The position numbers were made by a program, and so were the translations under genes. The notes under the pieces were generated by a model. That model was given only the letters and a program-made list of their open reading frames with translations. It was not told the DNA's origin and did no database searches. Below are positions 51,453 through 60,490 of a stretch of DNA of 64,000 nucleotides, piece by piece; the first letter of the stretch is position 1; every line of letters begins with the position of its first letter. Source of the DNA: Halomonas citrativorans. Lineage in GTDB: Bacteria; Pseudomonadota; Gammaproteobacteria; Pseudomonadales; Halomonadaceae. The stretch covers positions 19,610 to 83,609 of the forward strand of contig NZ_FUKM01000032.1 in NCBI RefSeq assembly GCF_900163645.1, in the 5' to 3' direction.

Positions 51453-53796
51453 CGTACGGCTCCCTGCTATCAGTATTCCCGCTGTCATTGGTGGGCTTAG
51501 CGCTTTCTGGCTCGTGGCGCAGCTTCAGCATAGCGATAACGCCAATGGCGGCTAGCGCCAGTACAAACATCTCGCCCAACGTATCCAGCGCCCGGTAATC
51601 CACCAAAATTACGTTGACGATGTTGCGGCCAAAAGCGAGCGGTGCGCTGTTTTCAACCATATAGGTAGAAATGGACTCGAACTGGTTAATACTCCAGGCA
51701 GTCATGATCAGAAGGAAAATCAAGATGCCCATCATCGCAGCTACCGAACCATCGCGAATACGCTCCAGGCTGGTCGAAAGATGCGAGAAGCGAGGCAGCC
51801 TGAACAGTACCAGCACCAGTAAAATAACCGTGAGCGTTTCAACCAGAAGCTGGGTGATCCCAAGGTCAGGGGCGCTGAAAAGAATAAAGACCAGCGCGAT
51901 TGAGAACCCCATAATACCCACTGACACGACGGCGCCCAGCCGGGAGCGAGTGATCGTTGCATACAGGGCACCCATCACCATTGTGCCGACGACGATAGCC
52001 TCATGAAACCGTACATCAAGTTCAAAGGCTAACAGCGGAGAGTGACGCACCAGAATGGAGTTACCCAACAGCGTAATCAGCACGACCAGCATGACCAAAA
52101 TATAGTTGCGCATATAGCCGTTTTGCAGCACTCGGGTTTGCCATTCCGCAAACCGTACCAGGCCATTTAACAAGCCTTCATAGCCCGCTTCCGGGCCGTA
52201 GCGCATAAGAGGGGCCAGCAGCGTAAGCTTGCCTCGTACGCTGTCCCAGTACTTGAACAACAAAAAGCCCAATCCCAGGCTAACAACGGACATTATCAGC
52301 GCCGCATTAACACCGTACCAAAGTGACAGCGCCACTTCTCTCGGCTGCCCAGCCACCGCACTTGCCGCTGACGTCAAAAGAGCATCAACGCCAAACATGG
52401 CGGGCGCCAGGCCAAAAACCAGCGAGCCTACGCTTAGCAGTGCGGGTCCCATTAACATGCCGAAAGGTGCTTCATGCGGCGTTTTTGGGGTTTCGTGACG
52501 CTTGCCGTAGAAAGGCCGTAGCGCAACAATCGCCGCCACGGCGATAGTCATAATCGCGCTGACAAATGCGAACACGACTAGCAAGCCTTGAAAATCCCCT
52601 GCGCCCAGCACCGCTTCAAACTTAAGCTCTTTGCCAATAAAGCCAAGCAACGGCGGCACCCCAGCAAGTGATAGCGCCGCTATCAATGCAATGGTGGCCG
52701 TCACCGGCATCAAAGACCTTAACCCGCCCATTGCGGTGACATCCTTGGTGCCCGTTTCATGATCGAGAATACCGGCCACCATGAACAACGCCCCCTTGTA
52801 GAGGGAGTGTGCGAGCAAAAAAGTTACGAATGCTGTCATGGCGTACTCAGTACCAATGCCCAACAGCATCGTCAACGTGCCGAGCGCCATGATGGTTGAG
52901 TAAGCCAGCAGCTTTTTAATGTTCGTATGATGAATAGCCATGAAGGCGCCCAGCAGCAGCGTGATAGCGCCCACCACAGAGAGAATGCTTATCCAAAGTG
53001 CCGTCCCGCCCAGTTCAGGTTGAAGCCTTGCCATAAGGTAAATACCGGCCTTAACCATGGTGGCGGAGTGCAAATAAGCCGAGACGGGTGTAGGTGCTGC
53101 CATGGCGTTGGGCAGCCAGAAATGAAAGGGAAACTGAGCTGACTTGGTGAAAGCCCCCAGCAGCAAACAGATGAGCATGGGCGTATAAAGGGCATGCTCT
53201 CGCAGGTCGGTTTCCATTGCGCGAATATCGGTTAACGACCACTGGTCGCTGGCGATGCCCAGCAAGATAAGCCCGGCCATTAACGCAAGCCCACCCGCAA
53301 AGGTGACAAAAAGTCCTTGGCGAGCCGACTTACGGGCCTGCATATCGGTATGGTTAAACCCGATCAGCAGGTACGAAGTAACGCTGGTTAACTCCCAAAA
53401 AATAAACAGCGTGATCAGCCCATCGGCCAACACTAGCCCCAGCATGGACACCATAAAAGCCATCAGCGCGATATGAAACCGCGCGATATCCGGGTGGCCT
53501 TTTAAGTAGCTCCCCGCATACACCAACACACACGCACCAATAACGCTGATTAATAAGCCGAACAGTAAGGACAAACCATCCAGCATAAAGGTGAGGCTGA
53601 TACCTAACGAAGGTACCCATTGCCACTCCATTAGCAGCGGGCCGTCATTGATGACCGTGGGTGCTTGAGAAAATAGCCACGCAGCGATGAGCGCAGGAAA
53701 AAGGGCCAATACCAAACTCGTACGGTCTGCAAACCAGCGCTGCATAAGTGGTGCCAACGCGGCTAATACAAACCCCATCAAAACGGCGAATTGCAT
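51445..53796 (-). CDS. mnhA: Mrp Na+/H+ antiporter subunit A
   Basis: A 783-residue subunit with about twenty helices, related to NuoL. The first 500 residues carry [20 protein letters not shown] and [20 protein letters not shown], the conserved proton path of the family. The C-terminal part contains the MnhA-specific region [20 protein letters not shown] and [20 protein letters not shown], then [20 protein letters not shown]. It is the first gene of the operon mnhABCDEFG. The complex exports Na+ in exchange for H+, central to life in salt and at alkaline pH. Confidence 0.95.
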   Translation of the reverse strand: MQFAVLMGFVLAALAPLMQRWFADRTSLVLALFPALIAAWLFSQAPTVINDGPLLMEWQWVPSLGISLTFMLDGLSLLFGLLISVIGACVLVYAGSYLKGHPDIARFHIALMAFMVSMLGLVLADGLITLFIFWELTSVTSYLLIGFNHTDMQARKSARQGLFVTFAGGLALMAGLILLGIASDQWSLTDIRAMETDLREHALYTPMLICLLLGAFTKSAQFPFHFWLPNAMAAPTPVSAYLHSATMVKAGIYLMARLQPELGGTALWISILSVVGAITLLLGAFMAIHHTNIKKLLAYSTIMALGTLTMLLGIGTEYAMTAFVTFLLAHSLYKGALFMVAGILDHETGTKDVTAMGGLRSLMPVTATIALIAALSLAGVPPLLGFIGKELKFEAVLGAGDFQGLLVVFAFVSAIMTIAVAAIVALRPFYGKRHETPKTPHEAPFGMLMGPALLSVGSLVFGLAPAMFGVDALLTSAASAVAGQPREVALSLWYGVNAALIMSVVSLGLGFLLFKYWDSVRGKLTLLAPLMRYGPEAGYEGLLNGLVRFAEWQTRVLQNGYMRNYILVMLVVLITLLGNSILVRHSPLLAFELDVRFHEAIVVGTMVMGALYATITRSRLGAVVSVGIMGFSIALVFILFSAPDLGITQLLVETLTVILLVLVLFRLPRFSHLSTSLERIRDGSVAAMMGILIFLLIMTAWSINQFESISTYMVENSAPLAFGRNIVNVILVDYRALDTLGEMFVLALAAIGVIAMLKLRHEPESAKPTNDSGNTDSREPYDG

Positions 53797-54153
53797 CTAG
53801 CGATATCTCCTGTGTATCTGCCCCATGATGAAGCGGGTTCGTTGAGCGTCAATTCCTCTCGCGGTGAGTAGTGGTCACCATCCCTGTGCACTGCTCTTTA
53901 ACTGCTCTCTCTTAACTGCTCTGTTTTAAGCCCCATGCCTTAAGAACCCTGTCTTAAGCGCTCTGACCAGATTTTAACGAGCACGCTGAAAGCCTTAGAG
54001 CTAACAGCGCTTCTTTTAAACACGCGAGGTGATCATAAAGTCGTAGACTCTATAACAGGCCACTGCGTGTTACCAGGCAATCATTCAAAATCAAATAGAT
54101 AGCGTGCTTATCGTTACCTCATCGCCACTTATAACGCCTTGATTATCGGTTCA
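53797..54153. other. Intergenic region before the Mrp operon
   Basis: This 357-base gap between hemH (leftwards, upstream) and mnhA must hold the Mrp promoter. Its main visible structure is the degenerate 14-bp tandem array at 53890-53970. I cannot place a -35/-10 pair with confidence and see no gene. Confidence 0.5.
53890..53970. repeat. Degenerate 14-bp tandem array upstream of the Mrp operon
   Basis: After a partial unit (53890-53900) follow ACTGCTCTCTCTTA (53901), ACTGCTCTGTTTTA (53915), AGCCCCATGCCTTA (53929), AGAACCCTGTCTTA (53943) and AGCGCTCTGACCAG (53957). Each unit is 14 bases; the shared core is CTCTGTCTTA. The core resembles the 12-bp array before the coq7-like gene (CTGTCTTAA). 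Confidence 0.7.
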
Positions 54154-55233
54154 TTACGCCTGTTGAAGCCAACCTAAAAGCTCGTTATTTACGATGTTCA
54201 GCAGCGCCTTTATGTGATCATTACGATCGTTTAAGCAGGGAATGTAACTAAACGTTTCGCCGCCTGCTTCCATAAAGCTATCGCGGATCTCCTCCTTGAT
54301 TTCTTCTAACGTTTCTACACAGTCGGAGGAGAAAGCAGGCGATAAAATCGCAATATGTTTATGGCCCTGCTTGGCAAGCGCGGCTACGTGCTCGACCGTT
54401 GCAGGCCCCACCCACTTTTCAGGACCAAACTGTGATTGAAAGGCGGTATCCACTTCCTCTTGGCTAAAGCCTAGCGTTTCTCGCAGGAGCCGTGTGGTTT
54501 TCTGGCACTGGCAATAGTAGGGGTCGCCTTCCATCAAATAGCGCTCAGGTACGCCGTGGTAACTGGCGACTAACCTGGTGGGCCGCGTTTCAAGTTCGGC
54601 GTAAACATCTGTTACTGAATTCGCCAGTGCCTGTAGATAAGCAGGGTGATCAAAATAGGCGGGCACCGTGCGAATAGAGGGTTGCCACTTCATCTTCATT
54701 AAGGCACGAAACGCCTCGTCATTAGCGGTCGCAGTGGTCGGTGAGGCGTACTGCGGGTAGAGCGGAAAGAAAACAATCTTCTCACAGCCCTTTTCTTTCA
54801 TCCGCGTTAATACGCTGCGCGTTGAAGGATTGCCGTAGCGCATACAGAAATCAACTTCAACGCTGTCGCCGTATAAGGCCTTAAGTTGCTCCGTGAGTTT
54901 TTCGGTTTGCGCCCGCGTGATCGTGAGTAGCGGGCTTTCGTTTTGCTCGGTGTTCCAAATGCTTTTATACGCTTTACCCGACGAAAAAGGCCGTTTGGAT
55001 AAAATAATTAGTTGAAGAATCGGCTGCCACTTCCAATCGGGATAATCCACGACCCGCTTGTCGGAGAGAAACTCACTTAAATAACGTCGCATCGACCAAT
55101 AATCGGTGGCATCGGGTGTACCCAGGTTAGCCAGTACCACACCTACTTTTGCCCGAGGCACGGCCGGATGATCACTGGACGCATGGGCCAAGCGGCCTTC
55201 GCCCAGCTGGTCCATCACAATGCTATCGGTCAT
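54154..55233 (-). CDS. hemH: Ferrochelatase
   Basis: A 359-residue enzyme that inserts Fe2+ into protoporphyrin IX, the last step of haem synthesis. Motifs are VGVVLANLGTPDATDYWSMR near the N-terminus, VASYHGVPERYLMEGDPYY with the catalytic histidine (about residue 212), and LSPAFSSDCVETLEEIKEEI with the conserved acidic residues (about 300). No C-terminal cysteine cluster is present, as usual in proteobacteria. GGAG stands eight bases before the ATG. Confidence 0.96.
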   Translation of the reverse strand: MTDSIVMDQLGEGRLAHASSDHPAVPRAKVGVVLANLGTPDATDYWSMRRYLSEFLSDKRVVDYPDWKWQPILQLIILSKRPFSSGKAYKSIWNTEQNESPLLTITRAQTEKLTEQLKALYGDSVEVDFCMRYGNPSTRSVLTRMKEKGCEKIVFFPLYPQYASPTTATANDEAFRALMKMKWQPSIRTVPAYFDHPAYLQALANSVTDVYAELETRPTRLVASYHGVPERYLMEGDPYYCQCQKTTRLLRETLGFSQEEVDTAFQSQFGPEKWVGPATVEHVAALAKQGHKHIAILSPAFSSDCVETLEEIKEEIRDSFMEAGGETFSYIPCLNDRNDHIKALLNIVNNELLGWLQQA

Positions 55234-55697
55234 TACGCTTACTCCAAAGACAGCTTCTAATTATCAAAAATCTTAACACTTTTCGATAAGGCGCGGCATA
55301 AAGTTATACTATCAACACCATTTGTATAACCACCGGTAAAGTGGCACTCCGCCGCCCGCGCCATATTTCAAATACGCTTTAAGCGCATAGCGGCAAAATA
55401 CTCAAAAAAATAGAGGCAAGGTGGTCAGAAGCAAAGCGCCTGGGAAGCACGCCGAATAGAAGCAAGTTAAGCGGTTCAAGCAATGCGCTGACCAGGATGC
55501 AGCCGAGCCACGATATAAAGCGCTGGGCGACCGGCGCCTGGTAGGGCTTTTGCATACCGAGCCTGCGAGAAGTGATGAATGCAGGCTGCTGTTTCTTTGC
55601 CTGTCACCGTATTAGGGTTTAGGCGAGGGTGGGAAAAACGTTACGCTAACTGTTGTGTGCATTCAGTCAATGCACAGAGTGATTCATCAACGCTTTT
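55234..55697. other. Unexplained 464-base intergenic region, possible structured RNA
   Basis: No coding frame stands out. On the plus strand a TATACT hexamer (55305-55310) could be a -10 element. Downstream are paired segments: TGGTCAG (55422-55428) with CTGACCA (55488-55494), AGCCTGC (55560-55566) with GCAGGCT (55581-55587), and TGTGCATT (55656-55663) with AATGCACA (55669-55676). The region is richer in G+C than typical gaps here. It could encode a small RNA, but I recognise no known family (not 6S, 4.5S or RNase P). Confidence 0.25.
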
Positions 55698-56000
55698 TTA
55701 AAAAACCAGTGGCATTCGTGAGGCTAGCGGCTCGCTGTAATGCGCGTCACGACCAATGACTTCGTCCTGAGGCACATGTTGAACCAGATACGCGCGATGA
55801 ATACCCGCACGTTTTAGCTCCAAATACACATCATCTAACGAGCGAAACAGCATGGGCTTACCACGTTGGGTGAGCATATGCCGCGCGCCTTCTACATCTT
55901 CAAGTTCAAGCTGATAAAAACCACTACCCGAATGCGTAATAACGCGAATTTCGAAATTATCGTGGCTATCGACGAACTGTTTGAGCGCTTTCAGTTCCAT
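55698..56000 (-). CDS. DUF6482-like small protein
   Basis: A 100-residue protein: MELKALKQFVDSHDNFEIRV then ITHSGSGFYQLELEDVEGAR, LTQRGKPMLFRSLDDVYLEL and a C-terminal QDEVIGRDAHYSEPLASRMP. The pattern fits DUF6482, a family of small cytoplasmic proteins in Pseudomonas and Halomonas, as I recall it. GGAGGG lies just upstream of the ATG. Function unknown. Confidence 0.75.
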   Translation of the reverse strand: MELKALKQFVDSHDNFEIRVITHSGSGFYQLELEDVEGARHMLTQRGKPMLFRSLDDVYLELKRAGIHRAYLVQHVPQDEVIGRDAHYSEPLASRMPLVF

Positions 56001-56145
56001 GATTCCCTCCTGTTATTGGATACAACAATAGGACCCAGTATGACTGCGTCCTATTACATTCCTGTTACCTTACATTGGCACTTATTGACCAAGAGGGCAA
56101 CTTTTCAGGAGGTTTCCAGGCCATCAGTCTATTAACACAGCCAAG

Positions 56146-56439
56146 CTACTGATATTCAGAAGGATCAATCGCCTTACCAAGCGAGTTACGATCAATCCAG
56201 TTACCGCCCTTGGTCTCTTTGTAGCGAAATACCACGTTATCGCCGATAGCGACCGGAAGCTCAGCATCTTCTGTTTGGTAGCTGTACTTCTCACCATCAA
56301 CGACCAGCTGATAGCGATAAAGGTCTGGCATACCCAGCCACTCTTTAAAAGGCCCTTCGCGCTCTAATTCCTGAAGTTCTCCGCGCCCTTGAAGCTTGGG
56401 AAGACGCTGACGATTACCACGCCGAAAACCACCTGCCAT
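56146..56439 (-). CDS. Hypothetical protein (97 residues)
   Basis: A 97-residue protein with a basic N-terminus (GGFRRGNRQRLPKLQGRG), a central segment EGPFKEWLGMPDLYRYQLVV and a beta-rich second half (YSYQTEDAELPVAIGDNVVF, RYKETKGGNWIDRN). CGGGAG precedes the ATG by seven bases. The C-terminal half looks like a small SH3/OB-type barrel, but I do not recognise a family. It lies between DUF6482 and dnaB, same direction, separated from dnaB by a palindromic element. Confidence 0.6.
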   Translation of the reverse strand: MAGGFRRGNRQRLPKLQGRGELQELEREGPFKEWLGMPDLYRYQLVVDGEKYSYQTEDAELPVAIGDNVVFRYKETKGGNWIDRNSLGKAIDPSEYQ

Positions 56440-56482
56440 GAATTACTCCCGTTCGTTCTTTTTCCGTATGCTCAATATATCA

Positions 56483-56506
56483 AGGGTGTGATGCTGGTCA
56501 CACCCT
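56483..56506 (-). terminator. Hairpin downstream of dnaB
   Basis: AGGGTGTG and CACACCCT form an 8-bp stem with an 8-base loop between the palindromic element and the 97-residue gene. The following T-rich stretch on the leftward transcript is weak, so it is a possible terminator only. Confidence 0.45.
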
Positions 56507-56516
56507 CACTCCAGGC

Positions 56517-56650
56517 TTTGTACGAAAACTGCTTGCGCTCGGCCATACGGCGTTAAAAATCAGCTCAAAATACTCATTTACACATGTAAACTCCGTTTTT
56601 TCGCTGATTTTTGCCTTGTCTGGCCTTCGCTCAGCGACTTTTCGTACAAA
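56517..56650. repeat. 134-bp imperfect palindromic element
   Basis: The ends are TTTGTACGAAAA (56517-56528) and TTTTCGTACAAA (56639-56650), exact reverse complements. Inside, AAAAATCAGC pairs with GCTGATTTTT, GGCC-containing arms pair imperfectly, and the centre is TTTAC-ACAT-GTAAA. The whole element could fold as one long hairpin. It starts three bases after the dnaB stop. The structure resembles non-autonomous intergenic palindromes that occur in many copies in gammaproteobacterial genomes. Confidence 0.8.
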
Positions 56651-56652
56651 CC

Positions 56653-58038
56653 CTAGTCACCAAAGGCTGCGCCATAGCTGTCGGGAGCCAGATCTTCAAA
56701 ACGGGTATATTTGCCGATAAACGCCATATGCACCGTTCCGATAGGCCCGTTACGCTGCTTACCGATAATGAGTTCAGCCAAGCCCTGATTATCTGGATTA
56801 TCCTGGTTATACACCTCATCACGATAGACAAAGGCGATAACGTCCGCATCCTGCTCGATGGCGCCTGATTCCCGCAAGTCTGACATGACCGGGCGCTTGT
56901 TGGGGCGCTGCTCCAGCGAGCGGTTAAGCTGAGAAAGCGCCACTACCGGACATTTAAATTCTTTCGCCAAGCCTTTTAGCGAGCGCGAAATTTCCGATAT
57001 TTCCCCCGTGCGGTTTTCAGAAAAACCGGGGATCTGCATCAACTGAAGGTAGTCGATCATGATCAGCGCCATATTGCCGTGCTCACGCACGACACGGCGC
57101 AAACGCGAGCGCATTTCATTAGGTGAAAGCGCAGCGGTGTCATCAATGAAGAGCTGCTTGTCTTTAAGCAGATTGACCGCCGACGTTAGGCGCGGCCAAT
57201 CCTCATCCTCCAACTGCCCTGAGCGCACGCGGGTTTGATCAATGCGCCCAAGCGATGACAGCACCCTGAGCATCAGCGATTCAGCGGGCATCTCCATGGA
57301 AAACACCATCACCGGCTTATCACTGGCGATAACCGCATGCTCTACCAGGTTCATCGCAAACGTGGTTTTACCCATAGAGGGGCGTCCGGCGATGATGACA
57401 AGGTCCGATGGCTGCAGACCCGAGGTCATCTCATCCAAATCACGAAAGCCGGTTGATAGCCCCGTCATTTCGCCTTTCAGGTTGAAGAGCTCATCAATGC
57501 GATCAACCGCTTTGGTCAGAAGCTCGCTCATGCCAATCGGGCCACCCGTTTTAGGGCGCTCCTCAGCAATCTGAAAAACCAACCGCTCAGCTTCGTTAAG
57601 CAGCTCATCGGCTGGCCGTCCTTGGGGGGCAAAGGCGCCTTCTGCAATCTGATTCGCCGCCCGGATCAGCTTTCTAAGCGTTGCCCGCTCACGCACAATA
57701 TCCGAATAGGCGCGAATATTGCTCGCCGAAGGCGTATTGCGGGCAAGCTCTGCCAGGAAAGCCAAGCCCCCCACGGTATCCAGGTGATCTCGCTCTTCAA
57801 GCGCTTCTGACAAGGTGATGACATCAAGGGGTTGCCCAGATTCCGCCAGATGAATCATGACGTTAAACACCAAGCGGTGCTCATAACGATAAAAGTCATC
57901 GGCTACCAGGCGCTCGGAAACCGTATCCCACGCCTGATTATCCAGCATTAGCCCGCCTAACACCGACTGCTCCGCCTCCAGCGAATGCGGCGGCAGCTTC
58001 AGCGCTGCCGTTTCCTGATCAGCAGAAGGCTGGTCCAT
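56653..58038 (-). CDS. dnaB: Replicative DNA helicase
   Basis: A 461-residue DnaB. The N-terminal domain opens LKLPPHSLEAEQSVLGGLML. The RecA-like domain has Walker A VIIAGRPSMGKTTFAMNLVE (about residue 212), Walker B ALIMIDYLQLMQIPG (about 325) and VALSQLNRSLEQRPNKRPVM with DLRESGAIEQDADVIAFVYR, all diagnostic. It unwinds DNA ahead of the replication fork. It follows rplI, as in Pseudomonas, but with a terminator and repeats between. Confidence 0.97.
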   Translation of the reverse strand: MDQPSADQETAALKLPPHSLEAEQSVLGGLMLDNQAWDTVSERLVADDFYRYEHRLVFNVMIHLAESGQPLDVITLSEALEERDHLDTVGGLAFLAELARNTPSASNIRAYSDIVRERATLRKLIRAANQIAEGAFAPQGRPADELLNEAERLVFQIAEERPKTGGPIGMSELLTKAVDRIDELFNLKGEMTGLSTGFRDLDEMTSGLQPSDLVIIAGRPSMGKTTFAMNLVEHAVIASDKPVMVFSMEMPAESLMLRVLSSLGRIDQTRVRSGQLEDEDWPRLTSAVNLLKDKQLFIDDTAALSPNEMRSRLRRVVREHGNMALIMIDYLQLMQIPGFSENRTGEISEISRSLKGLAKEFKCPVVALSQLNRSLEQRPNKRPVMSDLRESGAIEQDADVIAFVYRDEVYNQDNPDNQGLAELIIGKQRNGPIGTVHMAFIGKYTRFEDLAPDSYGAAFGD

Positions 58039-58188
58039 AGCGAGCTCCTTTCAATAGTGCAGCATAGCCGACAAAGACCACTATCTTAATCGGACAAACC
58101 GTTAGCAACCACCGGTAGGTCATCGCATAAAGGGTTATTTCTAAACGCTCAGGGCTTTCAATAAACCACTAGCCGCTTGGAAATAGAC

Positions 58189-58236
58189 CTTCTTTAAATA
58201 GCACAGGGCTTAAATAACAAAGGGCTTAAATAGCAA
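58189..58236. repeat. 16-bp tandem repeat between rplI and dnaB, three units
   Basis: CTTCTTTAAATAGCAC (58189), AGGGCTTAAATAACAA (58205) and AGGGCTTAAATAGCAA (58221). The next bases, AGGGCGCGGG, begin the terminator hairpin, so the unit appears to share its first bases with that stem. Confidence 0.75.
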
Positions 58237-58263
58237 AGGGCGCGGGAAATCCCGCGCCCTTTT
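58237..58263. terminator. Terminator of the rpsF-rpsR-rplI operon
   Basis: AGGGCGCGGG and CCCGCGCCCT form a perfect 10-bp stem with an AAAT loop, about 25 bases after the rplI stop. T follows on both strands but only three or four bases, so efficiency is uncertain; the stem is very stable. Confidence 0.75.
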
Positions 58264-58286
58264 GGCGTTAATAGCAGCAGCAAAGT

Positions 58287-58733
58287 TTACTCTGCGACAA
58301 CTACCACGCGAACAACGGCGTCCACTTCTGCATGCAGGTGGAGGTCGATGTCGTATTCGCCAGTTTGACGAATCGGGCCTTGCGGCATACGCACTTCGCT
58401 CTTGGCAACATCGATGCCAGCAGAGGAAATAGCGTCGGCCAGATCACGCGGACCGATAGAACCAAACAGCTTGCCTTCGTCGCCAGCTTTAGACACAAGC
58501 GAAAGCTCAATGTCGTTCAGCTGCTCAGCGCGCGCTTCGGCTTCTGCTTTACGCTCAGCCGCTTGAGCTTCAAGCTCAGCACGCTGCGCCTGGAACGCTT
58601 CAACGTTCTCTTTGGTGGCCGGTACGGCTAAGCCGTAAGGCACCAAGTAGTTACGACCATAACCAGGCTTAACAGTGACCTTGTCACCCAGGCCGCCCAG
58701 CTTACCAATGTTGTCGAGCAGAATGACTTCCAT
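58287..58733 (-). CDS. rplI: 50S ribosomal protein L9
   Basis: A 148-residue L9 with the classic N-terminus [20 protein letters not shown] and [20 protein letters not shown], a long connecting helix rich in Ala/Glu, and a C-terminal domain ([16 protein letters not shown]). It binds 23S rRNA at the base of the L1 stalk. It is the last gene of the rpsF-rpsR-DUF2232-rplI operon. Confidence 0.98.
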   Translation of the reverse strand: MEVILLDNIGKLGGLGDKVTVKPGYGRNYLVPYGLAVPATKENVEAFQAQRAELEAQAAERKAEAEARAEQLNDIELSLVSKAGDEGKLFGSIGPRDLADAISSAGIDVAKSEVRMPQGPIRQTGEYDIDLHLHAEVDAVVRVVVVAE

Positions 58734-58748
58734 CTCGTAAACCTCTTG

Positions 58749-59603
58749 TCAATTGCCGCGGGCAAGGCGTGCGCGAATGTTCGCGAATGTATCAATAAGC
58801 CCCAACAGCAGCACAATGAGAATCGTGGGCCAGGTCGTGATCAGCAGCACATAAAATGCCACCAGCCACAGCCCGTTCATCCCCTTTAATCCAATATAAC
58901 CATGCACTAACGCAATGCCGGCAACGAGTAGTGGTATCCAGCCAAGTACTGCTAACGCATGCCCCCCAAGCATCATGCCGACCACACAAAGCACCGCTAA
59001 CACGGCAAGCTCTTTAGGTGCGAGTCGTAACGCATGAAACTCTTCACGAAACCCGCCCGGGTTATATAACCCCGCTTGCCAGCTTCGCGCCAAGGCTAAA
59101 CATGCAATCGACGCAATCAGAACCACAAGCCCCGTAACGCCCCCTACCACAATGGCAGCCAGCATTTGGGTATCGTACCCCTGATTAGCCAACTCTGTGA
59201 GCATACGATCAACGTCCGGAGAGCCTTGTCGTAGTTGCTCAAGCATTGGCCCCATGTCGCCTGGCAGGCTAAAGATGCCGAACTGTACCATTGCTGCAGC
59301 CACGAATGTGCCCGCCAGCAACGCTTCACTCCAACGCATCCGTTCACGCAGGACAACCGCCATCAGCGTTACCAGCAATACGCTGGCCAGCGGAATAACA
59401 TCGCCTTGCGACCACCAAAAACCGGCGGGTAGCGCCGCTGCGATAATAACCGGTAGCGCAGGTGCAAAACCTTTACGCAGGGTTACCAAAGCAGCAATAG
59501 CAGCACCTAACCAAAACAGCCACGGCACTAACGTGGCCAGCGCTGCCCCGCCTACGGCGTAAGGCAGCCCTCGCATTAGCCATCTTGCCAGTGCCAGCAT
59601 CAC
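58749..59603 (-). CDS. DUF2232-like membrane protein
   Basis: A 284-residue protein with about eight helices (for example LPYAVGGAALATLVPWLFWL, PALPVIIAAALPAGFWWSQG, VGGVTGLVVLIASIACLALA) and the cytoplasmic motif LYNPGGFREEFHALRLAPKE. A membrane protein of this type sits between rpsR and rplI in Pseudomonas and relatives. DUF2232 members have no settled function. It is co-transcribed with the ribosomal genes, with gaps of 9 and 15 bases on either side. Confidence 0.85.
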   Translation of the reverse strand: MMLALARWLMRGLPYAVGGAALATLVPWLFWLGAAIAALVTLRKGFAPALPVIIAAALPAGFWWSQGDVIPLASVLLVTLMAVVLRERMRWSEALLAGTFVAAAMVQFGIFSLPGDMGPMLEQLRQGSPDVDRMLTELANQGYDTQMLAAIVVGGVTGLVVLIASIACLALARSWQAGLYNPGGFREEFHALRLAPKELAVLAVLCVVGMMLGGHALAVLGWIPLLVAGIALVHGYIGLKGMNGLWLVAFYVLLITTWPTILIVLLLGLIDTFANIRARLARGN

Positions 59604-59612
59604 GTTAAACGC

Positions 59613-59840
59613 TTACTGGTGGCTATCGGAGTAGGGCAGCAGCGCCAGGTAGCGCGAACGCTTGATAGCAGTCGCCAGCTGACGCTGGTAGCGTGCTTTA
59701 GTGCCGGTGATACGGCTCGGAACGATCTTGCCAGTTTCGGTGATGTAGGCTTTCAGGGTGTCCAGATCTTTATAGTCGATCTGCTTGACGCCTTCAGCAG
59801 TGAAGCGGCAAAACTTACGGCGACGGAAAAAACGTGCCAT
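59613..59840 (-). CDS. rpsR: 30S ribosomal protein S18
   Basis: A 75-residue S18: [40 protein letters not shown] and [20 protein letters not shown], all standard. It pairs with S6 on the platform of the 30S subunit. It lies 33 bases after rpsF. Confidence 0.98.
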   Translation of the reverse strand: MARFFRRRKFCRFTAEGVKQIDYKDLDTLKAYITETGKIVPSRITGTKARYQRQLATAIKRSRYLALLPYSDSHQ

Positions 59841-59873
59841 GGATTAGCTCCTTAAAACGTGCAGTGGATAGAA

Positions 59874-60269
59874 TCAGGCAGTTTCGACGTCTGAATCAGA
59901 CTCGGACTCATCAGCGCGCGACTTGTCTTCGCGACGCGGACGCTTCTCTTCTGCCGGCTTCATCATCGGAGAAGCTTCAGTAACCGCTTCCTTGCAGCGT
60001 ACAACCAGGCTGCGGATGATGGCATCGTTGAAGCGGAAGATGTTCTCGATTTCTTCGAGCGTCTCGCCAGTACATTCAACGTTCATCAGCACGTAGTGGG
60101 CTTTGTGAATCTTGTTGATCGGGTAAGCCAGGTGACGACGGCCCCAATCTTCAAGACGATGTACAGTACCAGCGTTTTCGGTAACGATGCTGGTGTAGCG
60201 CTCGACCATAGCCGGCACTTGCTCGCTCTGATCCGGGTGGACCATAAACACGATTTCATAATGACGCAT
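59874..60269 (-). CDS. rpsF: 30S ribosomal protein S6
   Basis: A 131-residue S6: [20 protein letters not shown] at the start, then [20 protein letters not shown] and [20 protein letters not shown]. The C-terminal tail is acidic and charged ([20 protein letters not shown]) and ends VETA; in E. coli the tail is the site where RimK adds glutamates, but the terminal residues differ here. It is the first gene of the operon, with AAGGAG just before the ATG. Confidence 0.98.
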   Translation of the reverse strand: MRHYEIVFMVHPDQSEQVPAMVERYTSIVTENAGTVHRLEDWGRRHLAYPINKIHKAHYVLMNVECTGETLEEIENIFRFNDAIIRSLVVRCKEAVTEASPMMKPAEEKRPRREDKSRADESESDSDVETA

Positions 60270-60282
60270 GAGATCTCCTTGC

Positions 60283-60330
60283 GGTTTGACAGCTTCCGGT
60301 GTGTGCCCCGCGCAAGCGAGAACGACGACA
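60283..60330 (-). promoter_or_regulatory. Possible S6:S18 autoregulatory leader of rpsF
   Basis: The leader directly before rpsF reads, leftwards, GCGCGGGGCACACACCGGAA followed by GCTGTCAAACCGCAAGGAG. A GCGG/CCGC pairing encloses the ACACCGG segment. Many bacteria carry an S6:S18-binding hairpin with an exposed CCG in this position. I see the general arrangement but cannot confirm the consensus. Confidence 0.25.
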
Positions 60331-60440
60331 GGGAAGCAAGGAGTTACTGAAATGCACTCAACTTACCGCCAAACGGCAATTAAGGCATTAAGCAGAACTG
60401 GTGTTCAACTAACGTATTGGTATTTAACCAACGTAAACAT

Positions 60441-60470
60441 CTGCGCCCGCCTGTAGACAAACGGGCGCAG
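60441..60470 (-). terminator. Hairpin after rlmB
   Basis: CTGCGCCCG and CGGGCGCAG form a perfect 9-bp stem with a 12-base loop, 21 bases after the rlmB stop. The T-run on the leftward side is weak (ATGTTTACG). It is the likely end of the rnr-rlmB transcript before the rpsF operon. Confidence 0.6.
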
Positions 60471-60490
60471 GTATTCTAGTGGGCACAGGG

